From: Rhodanobacter panaciterrae
GTDB taxonomy: Bacteria; Pseudomonadota; Gammaproteobacteria; Xanthomonadales; Rhodanobacteraceae
Direction: 5' to 3'
Length of the DNA: 43,416 nucleotides
Assembly: GCF_014651895.1 (NCBI RefSeq)
Contig: NZ_BMXT01000006.1
Span: forward strand, 1-43,416
Each line of letters starts with the position of its first letter. The first letter of the stretch is position 1. A program made the translations under genes and the position numbers. Below the pieces are notes generated by a model that saw only the letters and a program-made list of their open reading frames with translations, ran no database searches and was not told where the DNA came from. Of this stretch, positions 36,754 to 43,416 are shown in pieces.

Positions 36754-37524
36754 ATGCGCATCATCAGCCTCAATGCCAACGGCATCCGCTCGGCCGCGAC
36801 CAAGGGCGTGTTCGACTGGCTGCGCACACAAAACGCGGACGTGGTCTGCCTGCAGGAAACCAAGGCACAGGAGGATCAGTTGAGCGATCCGATGTTCCGT
36901 CCCGACGGCCATCATTGTTTCTATCGCGACGCCAGGAGCAAGAAGGGCTACAGCGGCGTGGCGATCTACGCCAAGCGCGAGCCCGACCAAGTGCTGACTG
37001 AGCTGGGCTGGGACGAGTTCGACAACGAAGGTCGTTACATCGAGGCGCGTTTCGGCAACCTCTCGGTGGTGTCGCTGTACTTCCCGTCCGGCTCTTCCGG
37101 CGATGAACGCCAGCAGTTCAAGTTCAGGGCGATGGAGTGGATCACGCCGATTTTCGACACGTGGCTGAAAAGCGGCCGCGACTACGTGATCTGCGGCGAC
37201 TGGAACATCGTGCACACCAAGAACGACATCAAGAACTGGAGTTCGAACCAGAAGAACTCCGGCTGTCTGCCGGAGGAACGTGCATGGCTGGATCTGTTGT
37301 TCCAGCAGCGTGGCTGGGTCGACAGCTTCCGTGCGATCAAGCCCGAGGCGGTCGAATACACCTGGTGGTCGAACCGCGGCCAGGCGCGCGCGAACAACGT
37401 GGGGTGGCGCATCGACTACCAGGTCTGCACGCCGTCACTGCGCGAACGCCTGCGCGACTGCTCGATCTACCGCGAGCAGCGTTTCTCCGACCACGCGCCG
37501 TATACGGTCGATTATGTCGACTGA
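36754..37524 (+). CDS. xth: Exodeoxyribonuclease III / AP endonuclease
   Basis: The 256-residue protein of the exonuclease-endonuclease-phosphatase family cuts DNA at abasic sites and trims 3' ends. Motifs in order: SLNANGIRSA (5-14), CLQETKAQ with the metal-binding Glu (about 34), YSGVAIYAK (about 69), CGDWNIVHTKNDIKNW (about 148-163), GWRIDYQVCTP (about 218) and SDHAPYTVDY with the catalytic Asp-His (about 246). ATG 36754 is preceded by GGGAG; an in-frame ATG at 36724 lacks this. It is divergent from the GNAT-pyrE pair and overlaps the next gene by 11 bp if that gene starts at 37514. Confidence 0.94.
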   Translation: MRIISLNANGIRSAATKGVFDWLRTQNADVVCLQETKAQEDQLSDPMFRPDGHHCFYRDARSKKGYSGVAIYAKREPDQVLTELGWDEFDNEGRYIEARFGNLSVVSLYFPSGSSGDERQQFKFRAMEWITPIFDTWLKSGRDYVICGDWNIVHTKNDIKNWSSNQKNSGCLPEERAWLDLLFQQRGWVDSFRAIKPEAVEYTWWSNRGQARANNVGWRIDYQVCTPSLRERLRDCSIYREQRFSDHAPYTVDYVD

Positions 37525-38779
37525 GCCCATGTTGCCGACGACAACAGTCATGCCGGGCCGCCCCTGGCGCGTGCTCAGCATCGGCCTGCTGGGTTTTGCC
37601 TCGGGCCTGCCGTTGGCGTTGTCGCTGAGTACGCTGCAAGCGTGGTTCACCACATCCGGGATGAGTCTGAAGGCGATCGGCTGGGTCACCCTGATCAGTC
37701 AGGCCTACGTGTTCAAGTTCCTGTGGGCGCCGCTGCTGGATCGCCTGCCATTGCCGTTTCTCGGTCGCCGCCGCGGCTGGATCCTGCTGATGCAACTGCT
37801 GTGCGGTGCGGCGCTGATCAGCATGAGTTTCTACACACCGCAAGGCGCGGCGACCACGATCGCGTTCCTTGGTGTGCTGCTGGCGTTCGCCTCCGCCACG
37901 CAGGACATTGCCTACGACGCGCATCGTACCGACCTGCTGCCTCCGGCCGAGCGCGGCTGGGGTACCGCGTTCTCGCAGGGTGGTTATCGGCTCGGCATGC
38001 TGGTCTCCGGAGCGTTGGCGCTGATCCTTGCCGACCATCTGGGTTGGGCATCGGTATACCGGTTAATGGGTGCGCTGATGCTGGGCTCGCTGCTGGTTAC
38101 CGTGCTGTCGCCGGATGCCCCGGACGAGCGTCCCACGCGGAGCTTCGCCGAGGCGGTGGTACAGCCATTCGTGGACTTCTTTCAGCGTTACGGCAAGATA
38201 GCGTTGGCGTGGCTGGCGCTGATGGTGCTGTACAAACTGAGCGATGCGTTTGCGTTGTCGCTGTCGACCACGTTCCTGTTGCGCGTGCCGCAGTTCTCGC
38301 TGACTCAGCTGGGGGCGATCAACAAGACCTTCGGCTTGATGGCTGGCCTGCTCGGTGCGCTGGCCGGTGGCTGGGTGGTGACACGGATACGGTTGTTTCC
38401 GGCATTGCTGATACTGGGAGTGGCGCAGGCGCTGGTGAATCTGGGCTATATCTGGCTGGTGCACAGCGGGCCGGACATCTACGCGCTGGCCACGGTGGTG
38501 GGATTGGAGAACTTCTTCAGCGGATTGGGCAGCACCGCCTTCGTGGTGTTGGTGACCGGGTTGTGCAACATGCGTTTCTCCGCGACCCAGTACGCGCTGC
38601 TGTCCTCGCTGTCGGCGGTGGGGCGAGTGTTTCTCGGCCCGGTGGCGGCGTGGCTGGTGCCGCAGGTAGGCTGGTCGACGTTCTTCGTGATCACTGTCTT
38701 GTCGGCGATTCCGGGGTTGTTGCTGGTGATCGTGCTGCGTCATGCGATCCATCGCGTCGAACTGGCCCAGCCACACTGA
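37514..38779 (+). CDS. ampG: AmpG-like muropeptide permease (MFS)
   Basis: The 421-residue product has about twelve membrane helices. AmpG imports anhydro-muropeptides released by wall turnover. Family marks are GFASGLPLALSLSTLQAW (about 24-41), FKFLWAPLLDRLPLPFLGRRRGW with the conserved Asp and Arg cluster, FASATQDIAYDAHRTDLLP (about 128-146) and ENFFSGLGSTAFVVL near 330. It is shorter than E. coli AmpG (491) but matches the common 420-450 class. The start is uncertain: ATG 37514 overlaps xth by 11 bases, ATG 37529 is equally in frame, and neither has a strong ribosome-binding site. anmK and an M23 peptidase lie downstream. Confidence 0.88.
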   Translation: MSTEPMLPTTTVMPGRPWRVLSIGLLGFASGLPLALSLSTLQAWFTTSGMSLKAIGWVTLISQAYVFKFLWAPLLDRLPLPFLGRRRGWILLMQLLCGAALISMSFYTPQGAATTIAFLGVLLAFASATQDIAYDAHRTDLLPPAERGWGTAFSQGGYRLGMLVSGALALILADHLGWASVYRLMGALMLGSLLVTVLSPDAPDERPTRSFAEAVVQPFVDFFQRYGKIALAWLALMVLYKLSDAFALSLSTTFLLRVPQFSLTQLGAINKTFGLMAGLLGALAGGWVVTRIRLFPALLILGVAQALVNLGYIWLVHSGPDIYALATVVGLENFFSGLGSTAFVVLVTGLCNMRFSATQYALLSSLSAVGRVFLGPVAAWLVPQVGWSTFFVITVLSAIPGLLLVIVLRHAIHRVELAQPH

Positions 38780-38876
38780 GATTGCCAACCAGACCACGGA
38801 AGTGTCCTCCAGATCAGTCAGAATTCCAGCCAGCATGAGGGGGCCTCAAATCCCTGCGGAACACGGAGTGACGCCT

Positions 38877-39188
38877 GTGCCGGACATGATCCTGCAGCAC
38901 GTTGACAGCTTGCTGACCGAACGCGTCAAGGCGCTGGCGCGGGATCGGCAGTGTTCAATCAATGATGTTCTGCTGCACGCCTTGCGCAATGGTCTGGGCA
39001 TGTCACCCGCGCAACAGCGCAGCGAAACCCTCTGTGACCCGCAGACATTGGCCGCACTCGAAGGCGATTGGGAAGCTGCGGAACAGGGCGTATTCCAGGA
39101 GGCGCTGCACGCTTTGGCGCAGACCCACCCGACTCAATTGGCGCCGGAAAGTATCCGTTTCGACGGGTCTGCCGCGGGCGCGGAATAG
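38877..39188 (+). CDS. Small protein with ribbon-helix-helix-like N-terminus, unknown function
   Basis: The product is 103 residues from GTG 38877, which has GGAG eight bases upstream; a longer form from ATG 38835 is possible but lacks such a site. Residues 4-40 (MILQHVDSLLTERVKALARD, then RQCSINDVLLHALRNGLGM) have the strand-helix-helix character of CopG/Arc-type DNA-binding domains. The C-terminal half is acidic and helical. No partner toxin gene is adjacent. Its 3' end overlaps the anmK 3' end on the opposite strand by 55 bp. Confidence 0.65.
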   Translation: MPDMILQHVDSLLTERVKALARDRQCSINDVLLHALRNGLGMSPAQQRSETLCDPQTLAALEGDWEAAEQGVFQEALHALAQTHPTQLAPESIRFDGSAAGAE

Positions 39189-40288
39189 ATCGCACCGAGT
39201 ACTCGCAGTCCACGTGCACCGGTCACCGCCGGCAGATTGCCGGGCAGGCCGAGCAAACGCTGTCGCGCCAGCCACGCAAACGCGGTGGCTTCGAGAAAAT
39301 CCGGATCGATGCCGTAGCGAGCGGTACTGCACAGGACGCGTGGTACCAGCAGTTCGCCCAGTCGGCGCATCAGCGCGCCGTTATGCACGCCACCACCGCA
39401 AGCCAGCACCTCATCTGCGTCTGGTGCGTGTTGTGTGATCGCCATGGCAACGCTGCGAGCGCTGAGTTCGAGCAACGTGGCCTGCACGTCCGCCGGATTC
39501 AATCCAGCCAGTGGCGCCTGCGCGGCCAGCCAGTCCAGATGGAAATGTTCACGTCCGGTGCTCTTCGGCGGCGGCAGCGCGAAGTAAGCGTCGGCCAGCA
39601 GGGCATCAAGCAGGTCCGGGTCGAGCCGGCCGCTCGCTGCAAACGCTCCGTCGCGATCGAATGGTTCGCCGCGATGACGCAGGCACCAGGCATCGAGCAA
39701 ACCGTTGGCCGGGCCGGTGTCGAAACCGCGCACGCTGCCATCGGCGCCGAGCACGGTGATATTGGCAATGCCGCCGAGATTGAGCACCACTCGCGCATGG
39801 CCCGGGCGGCCCAGCAGCATCGCGTGCAGTACCGGCAACAACGGTGCACCCTGCCCGCCAGCGGCGAGGTCGGCACGCCGGAAATCCGCCACTACATCGA
39901 TGTGACAGCGCTCGGCAATCGTGGTCGGATCGCCCACCTGCAGGGTGAATGGATAGTCGCCGCCGGGGCGGTGGCGCAAGGTCTGGCCGTGCGAACCGAT
40001 TGCACGCACGGCTTGCGCCGGCGTGCCGCTTTGCTCAAGCAATTGCAGGGCGGCATCGGCGAAACAGCGGCCGATTTCGACGTCCAGCCGTCCAAACGCA
40101 TCCAAGTCCAGCGCGGCCTCGCCTTGCGCCAGCGCCAGCATGCGCTCGCGCAAGGCTGGCGGCCACGCATGGGTGTGGGTCGCCAGAACCTGTGGTGTGT
40201 CGCGAGCAAAGTCGACCAGAACAGCATCGATGCTGTCTGCGCTGGTGCCGGAGATCAGTCCGATATAAAGCGCCGTAGCGTCATTCAC
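39134..40288 (-). CDS. anmK: Anhydro-N-acetylmuramic acid kinase
   Basis: The 384-residue kinase cleaves and phosphorylates 1,6-anhydro-MurNAc to MurNAc-6-phosphate during wall recycling. Motifs: the ATP-binding GLISGTSADSIDAVLVD (about 10-26), AIGSHGQTLRHRPGG (about 96), VVADFRRADLAAGGQGAPLLP (about 132), LNLGGIANITVLG (about 170) and FDTGPANGLLDAW (about 188). The family normally ends soon after VLGAIYSAP; here 13 extra residues run into the opposite-strand gene. The start is GTG 40288, just after the M23 gene stop; an ATG at 40284 is out of frame. Confidence 0.93.
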   Translation of the reverse strand: MNDATALYIGLISGTSADSIDAVLVDFARDTPQVLATHTHAWPPALRERMLALAQGEAALDLDAFGRLDVEIGRCFADAALQLLEQSGTPAQAVRAIGSHGQTLRHRPGGDYPFTLQVGDPTTIAERCHIDVVADFRRADLAAGGQGAPLLPVLHAMLLGRPGHARVVLNLGGIANITVLGADGSVRGFDTGPANGLLDAWCLRHRGEPFDRDGAFAASGRLDPDLLDALLADAYFALPPPKSTGREHFHLDWLAAQAPLAGLNPADVQATLLELSARSVAMAITQHAPDADEVLACGGGVHNGALMRRLGELLVPRVLCSTARYGIDPDFLEATAFAWLARQRLLGLPGNLPAVTGARGLRVLGAIYSAPAADPSKRILSGAN

Positions 40289-40301
40289 GCTCGCGTTTCG
40301 C

Positions 40302-41744
40302 TCAGTTGTCGTTGTTGGCAGGCGCGTTCGTACGGGCCAGCTTGATACGGGCATCCAGTTCGGTCAGTCGTGCCATCTGCGGTTTCACCACCTGGGCCTT
40401 GAACTTCGCCAACTGGACTGCCGGCAGTGGTTCGGGCTGAGGCAGCGTCACCGTCTGCGGATTGCGCTGCTCGCCGTTGACACGGAATTCGTAGTGCAGA
40501 TGCGGGCCGGTAGCCAGGCCGGTCATGCCTACGAAGCCGATCACCTGGCCCTGGCTGACATGCTGGCCGACACGTTCACTGCCGAATCGCGACATATGGC
40601 CGTAGGCCGTGCTGATCGTGTTGTTGTGCTGGATGATCACGAAGTTGCCGTAGCCGCTCATCCAGCCCTTGAACTTGATCACGCCATCACCGGCGGCATG
40701 GATCGGCGTGCCCGTGGGCGCCGCGTAATCGACACCCTTGTGCGCACGCATGCGGCCAAGGATCGGATGCATGCGTGCCGCACTGAAGGTCGAGGAAATG
40801 CGGGTAAAGTCGACCGGGATGCGCAGGAACGACTTCTGGATCGGCCGGCCATCTTCGCTGAACCAGCCCTCGCTGCCGTCAGCCTTCTTGAAGCGATAGG
40901 CCGTGTAGCGTTTGCCCTGGTTGATGAATTCGGCGGCGACGATATTGCCTTCGCCGTAGCGCACACCATCGCGGTAGAGATCGTCATAGATCACCGTGAA
41001 GCTGTCACCAACGCGCAAGTCCTGCACGAAATCGACGTCGTACTTGAACAGGTCGGCCAGTTTGCCGACCATCGCTGCATTCATGCCCGCCTGGTCGCCG
41101 GCGGCATACAGGCTGCTGCGAATGACGCCGTGCGCCACCTGTTCGCGCAGGTCCATGTCGCGCTGCTGAAAGGAGACAGTGGGTTGCGTGCCGTCGAGGC
41201 GAACGATCGCGAGATTGGCCTGATCCTGGTCGAAGCGGAAGCCTTTGAGGCTGCCATCGCTGTCCAGCAGGAAATCGAATTCCTGACCGGGTCGGATGTT
41301 GTGCAGCGCGGATTTTGCACTGCCGGATGCGTCCATCACTTTCTGCAGGTCGGCCATGCCGAGGCCGCGGGCGTTGAAGATATCCGACAGGGTCTGGCCG
41401 GGCTGCACCCGCACCACCTGCCAGTCGTCCACGGTGGCAGCCGTCGTGTCGATCGGCGCGACTTTCGGCAGCGCCAACGGCAACAGCGAATGCACTTCCG
41501 GTGTCGGCGTCGGGCGCATCGCGCTGGCCCACGCGGGCATGATGAAGCCGGACAACAAGGTGATCAGCAAAGCGGTACCGGCGAGTACGAAACGTTCGCG
41601 ATGCCAGTGGATCGGTTCGATTTCGGCTGAACGGTTGAACGACCAATGCGAGCAGCGCTCGTAGAAGTGGGAGTGCCGGCGTTGTGCCTTGCGGCAGATC
41701 GCCTGCTTGCGGGCATGCCGCGCCCCCTGCTTTTCTTCAGCCAT
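40302..41744 (-). CDS. M23-family peptidoglycan endopeptidase (MepM-like)
   Basis: The 480-residue protein has a basic cytoplasmic head, one membrane anchor (about 50-70), a LysM/OapA-like region (VVRVQPGQTLSDIFNARGLG, about 105-125), a middle domain and a C-terminal lysostaphin-type M23 domain. Zinc ligands are in HPILGRMRAHKGVDYAAP (about 326-343) and HLHYEFRVNG (about 415). It would cut D-Ala-mDAP crosslinks like E. coli MepM, so that wall can expand. ATG 41744 is chosen; the frame continues to 41798 without support. A promoter lies just upstream, and anmK follows 13 bases after the stop, so the two are probably cotranscribed. Confidence 0.92.
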   Translation of the reverse strand: MAEEKQGARHARKQAICRKAQRRHSHFYERCSHWSFNRSAEIEPIHWHRERFVLAGTALLITLLSGFIMPAWASAMRPTPTPEVHSLLPLALPKVAPIDTTAATVDDWQVVRVQPGQTLSDIFNARGLGMADLQKVMDASGSAKSALHNIRPGQEFDFLLDSDGSLKGFRFDQDQANLAIVRLDGTQPTVSFQQRDMDLREQVAHGVIRSSLYAAGDQAGMNAAMVGKLADLFKYDVDFVQDLRVGDSFTVIYDDLYRDGVRYGEGNIVAAEFINQGKRYTAYRFKKADGSEGWFSEDGRPIQKSFLRIPVDFTRISSTFSAARMHPILGRMRAHKGVDYAAPTGTPIHAAGDGVIKFKGWMSGYGNFVIIQHNNTISTAYGHMSRFGSERVGQHVSQGQVIGFVGMTGLATGPHLHYEFRVNGEQRNPQTVTLPQPEPLPAVQLAKFKAQVVKPQMARLTELDARIKLARTNAPANNDN

Positions 41745-41784
41745 GCTGTGAACGCCCCGCGGTACAAAGTAACAAACTGCGCGT

Positions 41785-41814
41785 ACCATAACGGTCATGT
41801 GTAAATGGCGTCAA
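41785..41814 (-). promoter_or_regulatory. Probable sigma70 promoter of the M23 peptidase gene
   Basis: On the minus strand TTGACG (41814-41809) and TATGGT (41790-41785) are separated by 18 bases, 5/6 and 4/6 matches to the consensus. The start of transcription would be near 41778, giving a leader of about 35 bases to the ATG at 41744. Confidence 0.5.
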
Positions 41815-41929
41815 CGCCTTTTCCATCAAGGGTTTGCGCGACATTCCTGGTTAACGCACAATTAACGTTGACGGCACGATCACGTTTCGTGACCGCTGTC
41901 CACTACCGTCATCCTTTAGAGAGATACAC

Positions 41930-43141
41930 ATGAGCGAGCTTGAGCAGGCGCTGGCCACGATTGCGCGTGGCGCCGACGAAATCATCAAGCGGGAGGACTT
42001 GGCCGAGCGCCTGAAAAGCGGCCGCCCGTTGCGGATCAAGGCTGGCTTCGACCCGACTGCGCCGGATCTGCATCTCGGCCATACCGTATTGCTGAACAAG
42101 ATGCGCCAGTTTCAGGATCTGGGTCACCAGGTGATCTTCCTGATCGGCGACTTCACCGGCATGATCGGCGACCCCACCGGCAAGAACGTCACGCGCAAGC
42201 CGCTGACCCGCGAGGATGTGCTGGCCAACGCCGAGACCTACGCCGAGCAGGTCTACAAGGTGCTGGATCGGGAGAAGACCGAGTTGCGCTTCAATTCCGA
42301 GTGGTTTGGCCAGATGTCGGCCGCCGACATGATCAAGTTGGCTGCCCAGCACACCGTGGCGCGGATGCTCGAGCGCGATGACTTCACCAAACGCTATGCG
42401 GCGCAGCAGCCGATTGCGATCCACGAGTTCCTGTATCCGCTGGTGCAGGGCTACGACTCGGTCGCGCTGAAGGCGGATGTCGAGTTGGGTGGCACCGACC
42501 AGAAGTTCAACCTGCTGATGGGTCGCGCGTTACAGGAGCACCACGGCCAAGCACCACAGATCGTGCTGACCATGCCGTTGCTGGAAGGTCTGGATGGCGT
42601 CAACAAGATGTCCAAGTCGCTCGGCAACTACATCGGCATCAACGAGCCGGCGATCGACATCGTCACCAAGACCATGAAGATCGGCGACGAGTTGATGTGG
42701 CGCTGGTTCGAACTGCTCAGCTTCGAGGTGTCGCTGGCCGAGCTAGTACAGATGAAGAAGGACATCGCCAGCGGTGCGCTCAACCCGCGCGATGCCAAGC
42801 TGCGCCTCGCGCATGAACTGACGGCGCGCTTCCACGGAGCGGCCGCGGCCGAACTGGCGATTGCCGGCTGGCACGCGGTCGTGCGCGGCGAAGGTGATAC
42901 TGCTTTGTTGCCGCAGGTTGACATCGTGGTGCCCGCTGAAGGCTTGCGCCTCGCCGCCTTGCTCAGCGCGGCCGGCCTGACGGCGAGCAACTCCGAAGCC
43001 AGCCGTAAGCTGAAGGAGCGAGCCGTACGCATCGACGCCGAAGTCGTGGAAGACGCCCAGCGCGTATTCCTTGCCGGTTTCGAAGGCGTACTGCAGGTGG
43101 GCAAGCGCAACTTTGCACGCGTGAAGCTCGTCGAGGCGTGA
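41930..43141 (+). CDS. tyrS: Tyrosyl-tRNA synthetase
   Basis: The 403-residue class I synthetase charges tRNA-Tyr. The HIGH motif is in [11 protein letters not shown] (about 46-56), followed by [17 protein letters not shown] (about 69-85), [17 protein letters not shown] (about 184-200) and KMSKSLGN (about 226-233). An S4 RNA-binding domain closes the protein (about 335-403). Length and sequence are of the TyrZ-like class usual in Xanthomonadales. The ATG has GAGAG upstream. It is divergent from the M23 gene across 185 bp; a TCACG-TTT-CGTGA repeat (41880-41892) and two TTAACG copies (41851 and 41862) lie in that gap. Confidence 0.96.
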   Translation: MSELEQALATIARGADEIIKREDLAERLKSGRPLRIKAGFDPTAPDLHLGHTVLLNKMRQFQDLGHQVIFLIGDFTGMIGDPTGKNVTRKPLTREDVLANAETYAEQVYKVLDREKTELRFNSEWFGQMSAADMIKLAAQHTVARMLERDDFTKRYAAQQPIAIHEFLYPLVQGYDSVALKADVELGGTDQKFNLLMGRALQEHHGQAPQIVLTMPLLEGLDGVNKMSKSLGNYIGINEPAIDIVTKTMKIGDELMWRWFELLSFEVSLAELVQMKKDIASGALNPRDAKLRLAHELTARFHGAAAAELAIAGWHAVVRGEGDTALLPQVDIVVPAEGLRLAALLSAAGLTASNSEASRKLKERAVRIDAEVVEDAQRVFLAGFEGVLQVGKRNFARVKLVEA

Positions 43142-43253
43142 TCGAAGCGTCGTTTGATCCCCGCAGGATGGATCGAGCGGCACTTTTCAAAAGATAAATT
43201 CACGCGTCGTCAGCTGTTTGCGGCACATCTGCAAAAGAAGTTTCAAGAAACGC

Positions 43254-43281
43254 TTGCTAAAAAAATCACAGATCGTATTAT
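43254..43281 (+). promoter_or_regulatory. Upstream promoter of a probable stable-RNA operon
   Basis: TTGCTA (43254-43259) and TATTAT (43276-43281) are separated by 16 bases, in a 43142-43353 gap without a convincing gene. It lies exactly 100 bp upstream of the stronger promoter and has the same spacing. An A-run fills part of the spacer. Confidence 0.5.
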
Positions 43282-43353
43282 TCGCGGCCCGCAGTCGCCC
43301 AGACGTCGCAAGACGGACCGCCGGGACCTCGAAAAAAAGCTTCAACGAGGGTG

Positions 43354-43381
43354 TTGACGGTCGCGAAAAGCGATGTAGAAT
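43354..43381 (+). promoter_or_regulatory. Strong sigma70 promoter, probably of an rRNA operon just outside the window
   Basis: TTGACG (43354-43359) and TAGAAT (43376-43381) are separated by 16 bases. Upstream is an A-rich UP-like element (GAAAAAAAGCTTCAA, 43331-43345), and downstream the GC-rich discriminator GGGCGGCTC that marks stringently controlled stable-RNA promoters. A short hairpin AGGACG-AAA-CGTCCT follows at about 43394-43408. The 16S gene itself is not in the window; the assignment to an rrn operon is inference. Confidence 0.7.
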
Positions 43382-43416
43382 GGGCGGCTCACCTAGGACG
43401 AAACGTCCTCGGCGCG

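Noticed and set aside
36433..37215. Longer minus-strand frame extending the GNAT remnant to 260 residues
   Set aside because: The added part is antisense to exonuclease III; the GNAT-like segment starts at ATG 36684 with its own ribosome-binding site.
43154..43357. 67-codon frame after tyrS
   Set aside because: It overlaps both putative stable-RNA promoters, is Lys/Arg-rich by base composition, and has no ribosome-binding site.

Overview
The window looks like a chromosomal segment of a GC-rich gammaproteobacterium of the Xanthomonadales (Lysobacterales), most probably the Rhodanobacteraceae (Rhodanobacter, Dyella and relatives). This rests on codon use and GC, a cyclic beta-glucan synthase-like giant gene, the coaBC-dut-membrane-anchored phosphomannomutase order, argS followed by a SPOR-domain gene, and the anmK-M23 peptidase-tyrS block in front of what looks like an rRNA operon promoter. 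Species was not determined. Most of the window is ordinary core genome. No phage, insertion sequence, CRISPR array or defence system was seen.

Layout. 1-447: low-GC end with one reverse-strand small membrane-protein gene flanked by integron core sites, i.e. a gene cassette. 722-9385 (-): a 2,887-residue NdvB/ChvB-like glucan synthase with a TTG start. 9.4-15.7 kb: a GNAT acetyltransferase, a PAS-GGDEF-EAL protein, an unrecognised gene, a FadI-type thiolase and a TonB-like protein. 15.75-20.0 kb (-): HKD phospholipase D/cardiolipin synthase-like lipoprotein, SixA phosphatase, orphan ParA and an exported protein of unknown role. 20.2-23.4 kb: a 64-residue membrane protein and the divergent polyamine genes speE and speA. 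23.5-26.3 kb (+): 3-hydroxybutyrate dehydrogenase, acetoacetate decarboxylase and a patatin-like lipase in apparent operon. 26.4-29.6 kb (-): an SDR, a SPOR protein and argS. 29.6-30.1 kb: a 501-bp gap with an AT-rich palindrome and, on the + strand, a candidate small RNA with a C-rich loop and a strong intrinsic terminator. 30.1-34.9 kb: radC, then coaBC-dut-algC. 35.0-37.5 kb: a DUF4124 protein, pyrE, a GNAT gene with an internal deletion, and exonuclease III. 37.5-43.1 kb: ampG-like permease, a small ribbon-helix-helix-like protein, anmK, an M23 endopeptidase and tyrS. 43.25-43.4 kb: two strong sigma70-type promoters with identical geometry, the second with the GC-rich discriminator expected of a stable-RNA promoter.

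How the genes fit together. AmpG imports anhydro-muropeptides, AnmK phosphorylates anhydro-MurNAc and the M23 enzyme cuts peptidoglycan, so 37.5-41.7 kb is a wall turnover and recycling neighbourhood. SpeA and SpeE act in the same polyamine route from a shared divergent control region. BdhA and Adc would interconvert 3-hydroxybutyrate and acetoacetate and decarboxylate the latter, next to a lipase; this suggests storage-polyester or ketone-body metabolism. CoaBC, Dut, AlgC, PyrE, ArgS and TyrS are housekeeping.

The items most worth a second look are the integron cassette at the left edge, the candidate C-rich-loop sRNA at about 29998-30098, and the internally deleted GNAT gene at 36433-36684.
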